Assembly (NCBI RefSeq): GCF_019703545.1
Contig: NZ_AP018771.1
Coordinates: 1,550,001 to 1,614,000 of the forward strand
Direction: 5' to 3'
Length of the DNA stretch: 64,000 bases
Source: Haemophilus influenzae
Lineage (GTDB): Bacteria > Pseudomonadota > Gammaproteobacteria > Enterobacterales > Pasteurellaceae
The notes under the pieces are model-generated. The model was not told the origin of the DNA. It was given only the letters and a program-made list of their open reading frames with translations, and made no database searches. The translations under genes and the position numbers were made by a program. Shown here piece after piece: positions 26,233 to 34,420 of this stretch (position 1 is its first letter; every line of letters starts with the position of its first letter).

Positions 26233-26278
26233 AAAACATACTAATAAAAAAGCCCATTTGTAGTCAAGAGGCTAATTT

Positions 26279-26812
26279 TCAATTTTTTGTAAAAAGAAAT
26301 GTATAAGCAATTAAGAATAGGATAAATGTCACAATAAGAATTTTTCCTATTGGTGGATCATTACTTTTCTCTTTATCTTCAGATTGGTTTAGCTGCAAAA
26401 AATATTCGGCAACATCTTCAACATCTTTTCCTGACTTAATGTCAAACACTCTTTGTATATCATTCAAGTAAAAGACCGACTCTTGCTCAAGTTCTTCGCA
26501 ATATCCCCAAATAGCATTTTTTTCTGGGTAATAATCAGTAATTGCAACATTTAATGTTACAACTTGCCCATCTACAACATAATCAATCAACACATCAAGG
26601 TTGCAATAATCCTCCTCTTTGCTTGAGGAAAATTCCAATTTATCTCGCTTAGAGATACCCGTTCCCGGTATGCCTAAATTTCGATAAACCCCATTTTTTC
26701 CTATATTAATAGATGCGCCTTTAATTCCGGTTGTAACACTTACGCCGGACTTGCTTATGTTTAACTTTACGCCTGGTAGGATTTTTTTTGTCTTTCTAAA
26801 TTTTATAGCCAT
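26279..26812 (-). CDS. DUF4236 protein with C-terminal membrane helix
   Basis: 177 residues. The first ~55 match DUF4236: KFRKTKKILPGVKLNISKSG, SVTTGIKGASINIGKNG. A middle region of unknown nature follows, then one hydrophobic C-terminal helix (about 156-173). The gene sits between tail genes M and L where no structural gene belongs, and a possible TTGAAT-N16-TAATAA promoter lies upstream, so it is probably a moron expressed in the lysogen. The role of the family is unknown. Confidence 0.72.
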   Translation of the reverse strand: MAIKFRKTKKILPGVKLNISKSGVSVTTGIKGASINIGKNGVYRNLGIPGTGISKRDKLEFSSSKEEDYCNLDVLIDYVVDGQVVTLNVAITDYYPEKNAIWGYCEELEQESVFYLNDIQRVFDIKSGKDVEDVAEYFLQLNQSEDKEKSNDPPIGKILIVTFILFLIAYTFLFTKN

Positions 26813-26873
26813 AGGATCTCCTTAAGTAAAGATAAGTCATTATTACAAAATAAGAGATCCTATTCAATGGTAG

Positions 26874-27218
26874 TCAATTAAACACCTGCTCAAACGGCAG
26901 CTCATAATCAACATAAACTCCGTTATCTGTGCTTGTCCACTTACGGCAGACAACTAAGATCGGAGTTTTTTTACCAGGCTGTAGCCACTCAAACGACTTA
27001 TAGCCTCCGTGTCGCAGTAAAAAACTCTCAAGCTCATCAATAGCCGCTTTGTCTCGTTTGTTTAGACGCACCGTAAGGGTAGCTTTAGAGACAATGTGAT
27101 TTAAGCCGTCTTGTATTCTCTGCGAGTAGCCATCACCAAATTTAATTTCTTTAACCTTTGGTTCTGTCTCTGTTGATAAACCCCAAAGGGTTTTCCACTT
27201 AAAACGCTCTTTTGCCAC
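26874..27218 (-). CDS. M: Minor tail protein M
   Basis: 114 residues, lambda gpM family of tail-tip proteins. Recognised by KEIKFGDGYSQRIQDGLNHI near the N terminus, and FEWLQPGKKTPILVVCRKWT toward the end. It directly follows the tape measure gene (H), as in lambda. Confidence 0.85.
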   Translation of the reverse strand: MAKERFKWKTLWGLSTETEPKVKEIKFGDGYSQRIQDGLNHIVSKATLTVRLNKRDKAAIDELESFLLRHGGYKSFEWLQPGKKTPILVVCRKWTSTDNGVYVDYELPFEQVFN

Positions 27219-29597
27219 TTATCGACCTCCCATCATTCCGCCCGGGCGCGATTCATTTCGGATTACCTCATAAACCTGTTGTTTGGTTGCGGCAGCAACC
27301 ATGCGGGCTAACTCCGCATTGTCTGCACCGTTGCCATCAAAATTATTTGTTTGATTAATCACAACGCTATTTACACCGCCGCCACTACCAAGGGCTTTAT
27401 TTAGATTTTCGTTACTCGTGATTTGACCGGTTGCGCCCGGCACAAAGATTTCCGGCCCACGCTCACCAACAAGATAAGCTCGACCACCACCAACCGGACC
27501 ACCATTAGCCCGAGCGCCAGATATTGTAACGCTTTTTATTTGTTGCAATACTGCCGCACCTTGCGCTGCCACTGCCGCCATGTTGGCAAATTTCTGCGCC
27601 GGCGTAACTGCGGTAGGGTCATTCATCGCTTTCATGACTGCCGCATGTAGGTTGAGCATTGATTGCGCAATCTGAAATGATTTAGATATTGCAAATAGCG
27701 TACGGTAAGCACCGGATTGTTTACCTCCGGCAACCTCAGCCAATCCGGCTAAGCCGTCAAATAAAGATGATGCCATACTCAACTGAGATGATACCGCCTG
27801 ACGATCTAAATCCTCTTTGCGTTGTCTGTATGTATCCTCAATTAATGCCTTAGCCTCCTCAAATTGCTGTACGCTCAATAATTGTTGATCGTAAAGCTCT
27901 TGTGCTTTGGTTAATTGATTCTCGCGAGTAATATCGTTTTGTACATACGGATCATTTCCTGACCCTCTGACATCATTAAAAAAAGACCGCACTTTTTCCG
28001 TTTTGTCGTACTCATCACGGCGCATTTTGTCTTTTTGCTTATTGATTGCGTCCTCATAGGCTTGATTTTCAAGTTCAAGGTAATGTTTACGCAATTCTAA
28101 AGCTGAGGCAAAGCCACGCTCTTTTGCATCTCTTTCAGAGATTGCCATTTTACCGATAAGCGCTATGCGTTCTTGGTGGTCTAATGTGATTTTTTGCAAT
28201 TCGTCAGCATACGCCATATCCAAGCGCGCTAAATCATTCGTTTTAGAGGATGATTTGACCGCACTTTTTTTATCCTCGCTTTTTTGGAGCTCCGCCAACT
28301 CTTTGTTATAGCTTTGAGTTAATTTATCTAAGGAGGATTGGCGTAGTGCGTCAATATTATCAAAGCCTCTGCGGCGGATTTCTTCTTCGCTCAACACAAG
28401 ATTTTCAAGGGCTTTTTTGTCCTTTTCGTATTGGGCTGTTAATTTTTCGGATCTGCTTTTTAGCTTATATTCGATCTTTCCGAGCGTTGACGCTCCGGCG
28501 GTTTCTCTTTCAGATCTTTCGTGCTTTTCTTTCGCCTCGTTGGCCTCTTGTTGGCGTTTTCTCGACTCTGCCTCTTGCGCATCTAGCTCTTTTCTTGATT
28601 TGGCTAGATTTTCACGGGCTTTTTCCAACTCTTTCGTGGTGTGTGCTAACGCATCATTTATGCCATCACCATAAATACCTGACTTAGCCTTTTCTTCGAG
28701 GCTTTTTTTGGATTTCTCCAACACATCAATTTGCTTTTCGAGGGTATCTACATGCGTTTTTGTATCAACCCCTCTCATGACTTTTGTCAGCCATAAAAAC
28801 GCCTCAGCTAATTTATTTATTGAGGCTTTGTATAAGTCAGTGATACCAGTAGAGGTTGCAAACGCCTCTTTTAGCTCATCGGTTGCTTGTCCCAAGGTAT
28901 CTAACGCACCAGCAACAGTATCGCTTGCAGCAGCCTCACCGGCTCCACCAACACGCTTTTGTAGCTCATGCAAAATAATCTCTTGTGCTTTTGCTTTTTC
29001 GCCGCTCTCTACAAAGGATTGGATCAGGTCTTTTTGTGTCTCTGTAAGCTCAATGCCTTTGCGTTTTAATAGAGATACAGCCTCAGCAGGGGACTCTAAA
29101 GCTCGCCCAAGATTGCGTGCCTCGCTTGATACATCAGTTTTATAAACTTCCGCCAAGTCTTGCGCTAATTTAATGGCTGTTTTAAATGTCTCACCAGTCA
29201 CACTACGATAAGTCATCATGACTGACATAGCACTTCTTACGCCATCTACACTTGCTAGGGTGTTCATGGCAAGCGATCCGGCAAAATCATTAAGCTCGTC
29301 AGATGTAAATCCAACAGCCGCACCGGTCGCTTTTAATTGCGCCTCTGTGCGAGCTAAGTAGCGTTCTGTTTCGGCGTACAACTCAATCCCTGCCATTGCT
29401 GAACTGTACATAGCAGCAAGCGCACCAGCAGCGCTTAATGCGGCAGCGGCTAAACCACCAATCGCCAATTTGGTTAAGTTAATTCCGCCCGTAGTTTTAC
29501 CCAAACCATTGAGAGAGTTGCGGGCTTTGTTAATTTCTTCAGTAAATTTTGCCGTCTCTGCCTCGAGTTTGATTTTTAAATTGCTGATCTGGTCCAA
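27219..29597 (-). CDS. H: Tape measure protein H
   Basis: 792 residues. It sets tail length and enters the cell with DNA. Predicted layout: N-terminal coiled coil, hydrophobic helices (about residues 44-70, LAIGGLAAAALSAAGALAAM), a long charged alpha-helical coiled-coil middle with repeated EKL/KAL heptads (270-600), and a glycine-rich C-terminal part (GGPVGGGRAYLVGERGPEIF, PGATGQITSNE), the common TMP end motif. The start overlaps the end of the GT frame. Confidence 0.92.
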   Translation of the reverse strand: MDQISNLKIKLEAETAKFTEEINKARNSLNGLGKTTGGINLTKLAIGGLAAAALSAAGALAAMYSSAMAGIELYAETERYLARTEAQLKATGAAVGFTSDELNDFAGSLAMNTLASVDGVRSAMSVMMTYRSVTGETFKTAIKLAQDLAEVYKTDVSSEARNLGRALESPAEAVSLLKRKGIELTETQKDLIQSFVESGEKAKAQEIILHELQKRVGGAGEAAASDTVAGALDTLGQATDELKEAFATSTGITDLYKASINKLAEAFLWLTKVMRGVDTKTHVDTLEKQIDVLEKSKKSLEEKAKSGIYGDGINDALAHTTKELEKARENLAKSRKELDAQEAESRKRQQEANEAKEKHERSERETAGASTLGKIEYKLKSRSEKLTAQYEKDKKALENLVLSEEEIRRRGFDNIDALRQSSLDKLTQSYNKELAELQKSEDKKSAVKSSSKTNDLARLDMAYADELQKITLDHQERIALIGKMAISERDAKERGFASALELRKHYLELENQAYEDAINKQKDKMRRDEYDKTEKVRSFFNDVRGSGNDPYVQNDITRENQLTKAQELYDQQLLSVQQFEEAKALIEDTYRQRKEDLDRQAVSSQLSMASSLFDGLAGLAEVAGGKQSGAYRTLFAISKSFQIAQSMLNLHAAVMKAMNDPTAVTPAQKFANMAAVAAQGAAVLQQIKSVTISGARANGGPVGGGRAYLVGERGPEIFVPGATGQITSNENLNKALGSGGGVNSVVINQTNNFDGNGADNAELARMVAAATKQQVYEVIRNESRPGGMMGGR

Positions 29598-29913
29598 TTC
29601 TCAATACTCCATCATTTGCAATAGACGCATCCATCATTTCTTCCGTTGTCATTTCTGCGTTTGGTTTAGCTGTATGTAAAACGCTAAAATCCTGCGCTGT
29701 AACAACCTGTTTTAATGCCGCAACGTTGTAAACCGCACTTGCTACCGTGCCGTAGCCGTAATCTAATAACTCAAGTGTAAACGGACGTTTGCCAAAGTAT
29801 TTACACCAGCAAAAATACTCCGCGACAGACATTTCGCGGAGCATTTGCCGGTAATCGGCGCGTTTAAACTCGTGCGCCAGCTTTAGGACAAAGTCAAGTT
29901 CGGTTTCTAGGCG
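29539..29913 (-). CDS. T: T part of the GT tail chaperone, reached by -1 frameshift
   Basis: The frame opens at 29913 without its own start and reads RLETELDFVLKLAHEFKR before the visible ATG (MLREMSVAEYFCWCKYFG). With G it makes a fusion of about 250 residues. In lambda, G and GT help assemble the tail tube on the tape measure. Its stop lies inside the start of H. Confidence 0.85.
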   Translation of the reverse strand, partial: RLETELDFVLKLAHEFKRADYRQMLREMSVAEYFCWCKYFGKRPFTLELLDYGYGTVASAVYNVAALKQVVTAQDFSVLHTAKPNAEMTTEEMMDASIANDGVLRIGPDQQFKNQTRGRDGKIY

Positions 29914-30290
29914 TTTTTTTGCTCACCATCTTCCTGTGTGCTTTCTGACGGATCTGCCTGCGGAAATTCGCAAACATCCTGCACCGCCTCAAGCACGCGG
30001 AAAATATCCGCTTGAGTCCAAGTGGTTAATAGCTCTTTTTGTAAGTCATCAACAGACTTATCGCTGTCATACGATAGCGAGATCGCAATCAAGCGAGTGT
30101 GCGCCATTAGATTGTTACGAGTGATTTTGTTGAGCTTGCTATTTAATTCCTGCTCGGTGTCGTTCTCCGATACCGGTTCAGGTTTATCTAGACTGTTTAG
30201 GTAATCAACATAATCAAGGTAATCAAGCGCGGAGATTGCAGATACCACCAACACTTGATCGCGTAACTCAAACTTAACTTTTTTTAACAT
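29907..30290 (-). CDS. G: Tail assembly chaperone G
   Basis: 127 residues. Acidic helical protein between the tail tube (V) and tape measure (H) genes, the fixed place of gpG. It ends EDGEQKNA. The last codons are CAA AAA AAC, containing the slippery heptamer A AAA AAC (29919-29913); a -1 slip continues into the T frame. Sequence similarity to lambda G is low, so the call rests on position and frameshift. Confidence 0.85.
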   Translation of the reverse strand: MLKKVKFELRDQVLVVSAISALDYLDYVDYLNSLDKPEPVSENDTEQELNSKLNKITRNNLMAHTRLIAISLSYDSDKSVDDLQKELLTTWTQADIFRVLEAVQDVCEFPQADPSESTQEDGEQKNA

Positions 30291-30295
30291 AGTAA

Positions 30296-30796
30296 CTAGT
30301 CTCCAGCCTCGTTATACTCAGCCAATAACGGTTTACCTACGTTAGTTAGCTTAACTGTACGGGTCATCACTTCGTTTTGTGGCACGGTTTTGCCTAAAGA
30401 TGACACCCAAGCGTAATACACATCACGTACGCCGTTAGGATAGACAACAAGATAATATTTCTTTTTGCCGGTGTTAAAGTCGCTGACCAATGCTTGTTGG
30501 GCGGTATCACCAGGTAACCAAGCAAGCGTTAATGTAGTTTCACCGGCTGATTTTGCGCCTTGGCTTGTGGATTTCCAATCGGCGTTTGCATCGTCTAAAT
30601 AGTTATCCTCATAGCTATCTGCGGTAACTTCGCCCGGTGACAGTTCTTTGATTTTCGCAATGCGATCCCAGTTTTCTGGCTTTTTAATGTCAACCGCTTT
30701 AATTGTGCCGTTTACAATTACGGTTGATTCCTTATCGTCTTTAAGACGATAAAACATCGTTCCCGCGCCTTTTGTAGGAGTTGTGTTTTTAGCCAT
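30296..30796 (-). CDS. V: Major tail tube protein V
   Basis: 166 residues. Beta-rich tail tube protein (GAGTMFYRLKDDKESTVIVN; DFNTGKKKYYLVVYPNG; YYAWVSSLGKTVPQNEVMTR). Order U-V-G is as in lambda. The start overlaps the end of U by eight bases. Confidence 0.85.
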   Translation of the reverse strand: MAKNTTPTKGAGTMFYRLKDDKESTVIVNGTIKAVDIKKPENWDRIAKIKELSPGEVTADSYEDNYLDDANADWKSTSQGAKSAGETTLTLAWLPGDTAQQALVSDFNTGKKKYYLVVYPNGVRDVYYAWVSSLGKTVPQNEVMTRTVKLTNVGKPLLAEYNEAGD

Positions 30797-31193
30797 TATC
30801 TACCTCGTATGTAATAGCGTATTGCAAATCGGCCGCTATCCAAGTCGCCATTTGGTCGTCTTGTTCGTAGTCAAATGCCGTAAATGCAATGTTTTCTGTT
30901 AGCGTGGTTAAAGAGGATTCAACAATGCCCGATTCGTAGATTTCTTGGGTTAATTTATCCAAGTCATCTTCACGGGCAGCAGACTTCATAAAGCAGGCGA
31001 CATGGAGCGTTGCCTGCATTGTGCCGTCCAGATAACCGGTAGGGGAGACTCCGCTAATAAACACTGCAACAGTGGGGCTTTGGCTCTCAATATCGGTAAA
31101 TGACGGCTTGCCATTGCTAAACTCTTTAACTTTTGGGAGGTGCGGTCGTAATGCGTCAATGACCGCCTGTCTTATCTTGGAGTGGATTTTCAT
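30789..31193 (-). CDS. U: Tail terminator protein U
   Basis: 134 residues. Begins MKIHSKIRQAVIDALRPHLP, typical of gpU, which caps the tail tube. Overlaps Z by four bases and V by eight, so a tightly coupled cluster. Confidence 0.82.
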   Translation of the reverse strand: MKIHSKIRQAVIDALRPHLPKVKEFSNGKPSFTDIESQSPTVAVFISGVSPTGYLDGTMQATLHVACFMKSAAREDDLDKLTQEIYESGIVESSLTTLTENIAFTAFDYEQDDQMATWIAADLQYAITYEVDNG

Positions 31194-31735
31194 TTTTTAA
31201 CCACTATTTGGATTTGTCGGATTAGCTGAGTGCGTAATTCCTGCGGCATATCCTTTTCGTAAGCCCTTTTCACTTCGGCATTAAATGATTCGGTGAGTGG
31301 GGTTTTGAGTGGGATTTTGACTACATTGATTGGGTAGCGATCTTTGCCTTGCCGTTGTAACACTTGCACTCGTCCGTTTTTAAGTTTTTGGACAAATGCT
31401 CGAGGGTAAAGACGATTCCCGATCTTTAACTGCCCCTTATTTTCGCCACGGCGCACAAATCGCCCTCCGCCCGTTACTAAACGGATAACTGGGAGATTGC
31501 CACGATTTACACGGATAAATGCACTAAGTCGTCTTGGCTTAGCTCTCTCAAGTTTCGCACGACCTTTAATTAGGCGCTTTGGTACATCAACCTTTTTTGA
31601 TGTCTCAATCACAGATCTAACCATCACTTTAGCAGCAATGTTATTAATCGTGCGTGCCATGGCTTGAGGTACTGCTTTTTTATCAATGTCGGATAAGGCT
31701 TTCTTCGCTTTTTCGATGTCGTCATTAATTGCCAT
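31190..31735 (-). CDS. Z: Minor tail protein Z
   Basis: 181 residues, basic. ISDIDKK-like N terminus with KAVPQAMARTINNIAAKVM and the RAKPRRLSAFIRVNRGNLP segment typical of gpZ/HK97 gp10-like tail completion proteins. Needed for correct DNA end positioning in tails. Overlaps neighbours by a base or four. Confidence 0.82.
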   Translation of the reverse strand: MAINDDIEKAKKALSDIDKKAVPQAMARTINNIAAKVMVRSVIETSKKVDVPKRLIKGRAKLERAKPRRLSAFIRVNRGNLPVIRLVTGGGRFVRRGENKGQLKIGNRLYPRAFVQKLKNGRVQVLQRQGKDRYPINVVKIPLKTPLTESFNAEVKRAYEKDMPQELRTQLIRQIQIVVKK

Positions 31736-32040
31736 CAGTAACTTGCATCCTCCTCTAACTGGAGCATGATAGTGCCGCTGTTAAACGTAAACCCAGTAAC
31801 AACATAATCAACGCCATTAATGGTTGTTTTATCCCCTTTTTTAGGCTTGTAACCGGAGGATTTAAACATTGTCAACGTACGGTAAACACCATTCATCGGA
31901 TCCATTTCTTTCGGTGTCTCATCAAGCACCGCTTTGTATTTTTTGCCGTTGATAACATAGACGGACATCATCACGTCAGTAATGACTTTGTCCGCCTGTG
32001 CGAGTGCGTCATCAAACGGACTAAGCGTTGATCTTGACAT
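31735..32040 (-). CDS. Head-tail connector / ATP-binding sugar-like completion protein (FII region)
   Basis: 101 residues from MSRSTLSPFDDALAQADK; the ATG at 32040 overlaps the end of the upstream gene. The longer frame adds residues that only duplicate that overlap. The fold YVINGKKYKAVLDETP and VDYVVTGFTFNSGTIML is beta-rich like lambda FII head-tail joining proteins. The position between the decoration protein and Z supports that role. Confidence 0.65.
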   Translation of the reverse strand: MSRSTLSPFDDALAQADKVITDVMMSVYVINGKKYKAVLDETPKEMDPMNGVYRTLTMFKSSGYKPKKGDKTTINGVDYVVTGFTFNSGTIMLQLEEDASY

Positions 32041-32344
32041 CGACAGTGTCCACGGTTGCACCACTTGCGTGCCATGCAATACCTAAGCGTTTGTTAGTGC
32101 CTGCGGTAGTTGTTGCACCCTCAGTCGCAGACCAGTAAACGATCGCACCTTGTTTAATGTCGTCAGCCGCTTTTGCTTTAACGGTAAATACACCGGTAGT
32201 CAAACCAACACCAACGGCGGATTTTTCCACGTCGGCAACAGCAATCGCCGCAAGGTTTTCTAACATCACTACATCACCGCTTTTTACGGCAGCGGCAGCG
32301 GTAAAACGCACGGTGTTTCCGTCTTGCATATAGTTTTTAGCCAT
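32021..32344 (-). CDS. DUF2190 capsid decoration/fibre protein
   Basis: 107 residues from MAKNYMQDGNTVRFTAAAAV. DUF2190 proteins bind the outside of capsids, a functional counterpart of lambda gpD. Beta-strand-rich with alternating V/A/G (KSGDVVMLENLAAIAVADVE). Placed between the capsid gene and the connector. Start chosen by AAGGA upstream; the frame continues 13 codons further. Confidence 0.75.
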   Translation of the reverse strand: MAKNYMQDGNTVRFTAAAAVKSGDVVMLENLAAIAVADVEKSAVGVGLTTGVFTVKAKAADDIKQGAIVYWSATEGATTTAGTNKRLGIAWHASGATVDTVDVKINA

Positions 32345-32422
32345 ATTTAATGATCCTTTAATTTTGATAATAAAAAACCACACCTCGCTTAAAAGTGCGG
32401 TCGTTATTTAAGGCGTTTTAAG

Positions 32423-34420
32423 TTACTTATTGGTAACTTTTACAATGCCACGGTAGTCAATTACATTAACACCTGCATCAATGCGCACCTTGGTAGATAC
32501 GCCATCAACAGTGAAACCTTGTTGTTGCTCCATGTATGGCGTATCAATGCCGTCAAGGTAAGAAACTTCAATAGCCTCTTTGTTGATTAAGTACCAAGAT
32601 TTTGGATCGGCAACTTGTAAACGTGCGGATTTAACTGTCGGCACAATGTCACGGATTGGATTGATAATGCCAGAATTAATATCAGCCCCCTCCACACTTG
32701 CCGAACCTAGAACTTGTTTAGCACGAGTATAAAGTGAGGTTGGTAACAACATAAAATCAGGCTCAATCGCTAATGGTTCACCACGAGTATTGACAAATCC
32801 ATTCATCATTTGAATTGCTTTATCAATATTGGTTACATCTAATGCGGCACCGGTTAAAGTGTTTTTGTGAGATGCGTCAAATAACGCTTTGCCGTCTTGT
32901 GCAATCGCGTTACCGGTTAATAACGCAAACACTAATTTAGCGATTGTCGCACGTGCAGCTTGTCCCATTTTTTCAGGGATTTTTGTCAACAAGTGCATAT
33001 CGTCATTGATGATTGCTTGACGAGTAATGCTAAATAATTGCCCGTAAGTCGCTAATGCAACGCTAGCGCCCTCATCGCCGATTGTGCCGTAGGTGTACTC
33101 CTCACCCTCACCAACTTGCGGTAAGTAACCAAAGTCACCTAATCCAACACGTTTCGCCGCGCGGAAGTCGGTTAATGTGCCACGAGATGTAAACTGATCA
33201 AAGTTTTCCGCTGCGGTTTCCCAACCTTTAAGCAAGGATTTGTGCGCTACATCAATTAAGATCTGACCAAAGTCAGAGCTTGAGTGAGTAAATGCCAAAC
33301 CAACCATGCTCATTGCATTTTGACCCGATACACTAATACCTCGATCAACCAATGATGCACGAGCAAGCTCACGCAATGTCATCGCATTGTAGGCGTTGTC
33401 TTTAGCATTTACTTTGTCTTTGTCGATACCTGCACGAGCCAATAAGGATTGTTTCACGCTATCACCAACAATGTTACCGTTATCGGCATAAGGCGTTACT
33501 GCTGCACTTGGGGTTGTGCCTGCACCAAGTTTTGCTAATAATTTGTCTTTGGCTTGATCTGCGGTAATTGATAAATCACCTAAACACTCCACTAACAAAT
33601 CATTGTGCGTAGTACCAAACGGTGCAAATACCGCTTTAATGTCGGCGTTACGTTTATTTAATTCAGCCTGCACTTGTGCGGTGTTATCTACCGGTTCAGT
33701 TGGTGTTGCTTGTGGTGCGGATGCGCCAGCGTTGCCTTGTGGCTTAAACAACATGTCTTTCATTGCTTTTGGCATATTTTCAAAGTCCTCTAATTTTCTT
33801 GATTTAATAGACGCCATCGCCACAAGTGGTTCGGCTAGTTTGTCTGCAAATCCTTGTTCAACACATTCTTTTCCGTTGAGCCAAGTTTCTGCTGATAGCA
33901 TTTCTGCTAATTCTTCAGGTGTTTTTCCTGTTTTGCTTGCATAAGCTGGGATTAGCGTATTTTCGACCTTGTCTAATAAGTCGGCATATTTGCGCATATC
34001 CTCAGCATCGCCACCTTGGATGCCCCAAGGCTTGTGGATCATCATCATTGCATTTTCCGGCATGATTACCTCATTGCCCGACATCGCAATAACGCTCGCC
34101 ATACTTGCCGCCAAGCCGTCAATGTAAACTGTCACCTTTGCCGGGTGATTTTTTAGCAAGTTGTAGATAGCGATCCCATCAAATACATCGCCACCGGGTG
34201 AGTGGATGTGTAGGTTAATCTGCTTAATGTTGTTTCCGCAGTCTTTTAAATCCTGCGCAAAGCTCGCAGCAGATACGCCCCAAAATCCGATCTCATCGTA
34301 AATTGAGATCTCTGCCGTATCGTTGGCTTTGGCTTTGATTGAGTACCAAGACTGGTTATTCGTCTTTGTTGCGCTCGTTGCCATCGCCACCGGCGACAGA
34401 ATCATTTTTTGTTTTGTCAT
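32423..34420 (-). CDS. ClpP-like prohead protease fused to major capsid protein
   Basis: 665 residues. Residues ~30-200 are a ClpP/SppA-type serine protease: HIHSPGGDVFDGIAIYNLL, catalytic Ser106 in DGLAASMASVIAM, His129 in MMIHKPWG, and a probable Asp in the GFADKLAEP region. A linker (~220-330, rich in Q/T/A) leads to a capsid fold ending DYRGIVKVTNK. In lambda, protease/scaffold (C/Nu3) and capsid (E) are separate; here both are in one chain, so the protease probably frees the capsid domain by cleavage. Confidence 0.88.
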   Translation of the reverse strand: MTKQKMILSPVAMATSATKTNNQSWYSIKAKANDTAEISIYDEIGFWGVSAASFAQDLKDCGNNIKQINLHIHSPGGDVFDGIAIYNLLKNHPAKVTVYIDGLAASMASVIAMSGNEVIMPENAMMMIHKPWGIQGGDAEDMRKYADLLDKVENTLIPAYASKTGKTPEELAEMLSAETWLNGKECVEQGFADKLAEPLVAMASIKSRKLEDFENMPKAMKDMLFKPQGNAGASAPQATPTEPVDNTAQVQAELNKRNADIKAVFAPFGTTHNDLLVECLGDLSITADQAKDKLLAKLGAGTTPSAAVTPYADNGNIVGDSVKQSLLARAGIDKDKVNAKDNAYNAMTLRELARASLVDRGISVSGQNAMSMVGLAFTHSSSDFGQILIDVAHKSLLKGWETAAENFDQFTSRGTLTDFRAAKRVGLGDFGYLPQVGEGEEYTYGTIGDEGASVALATYGQLFSITRQAIINDDMHLLTKIPEKMGQAARATIAKLVFALLTGNAIAQDGKALFDASHKNTLTGAALDVTNIDKAIQMMNGFVNTRGEPLAIEPDFMLLPTSLYTRAKQVLGSASVEGADINSGIINPIRDIVPTVKSARLQVADPKSWYLINKEAIEVSYLDGIDTPYMEQQQGFTVDGVSTKVRIDAGVNVIDYRGIVKVTNK

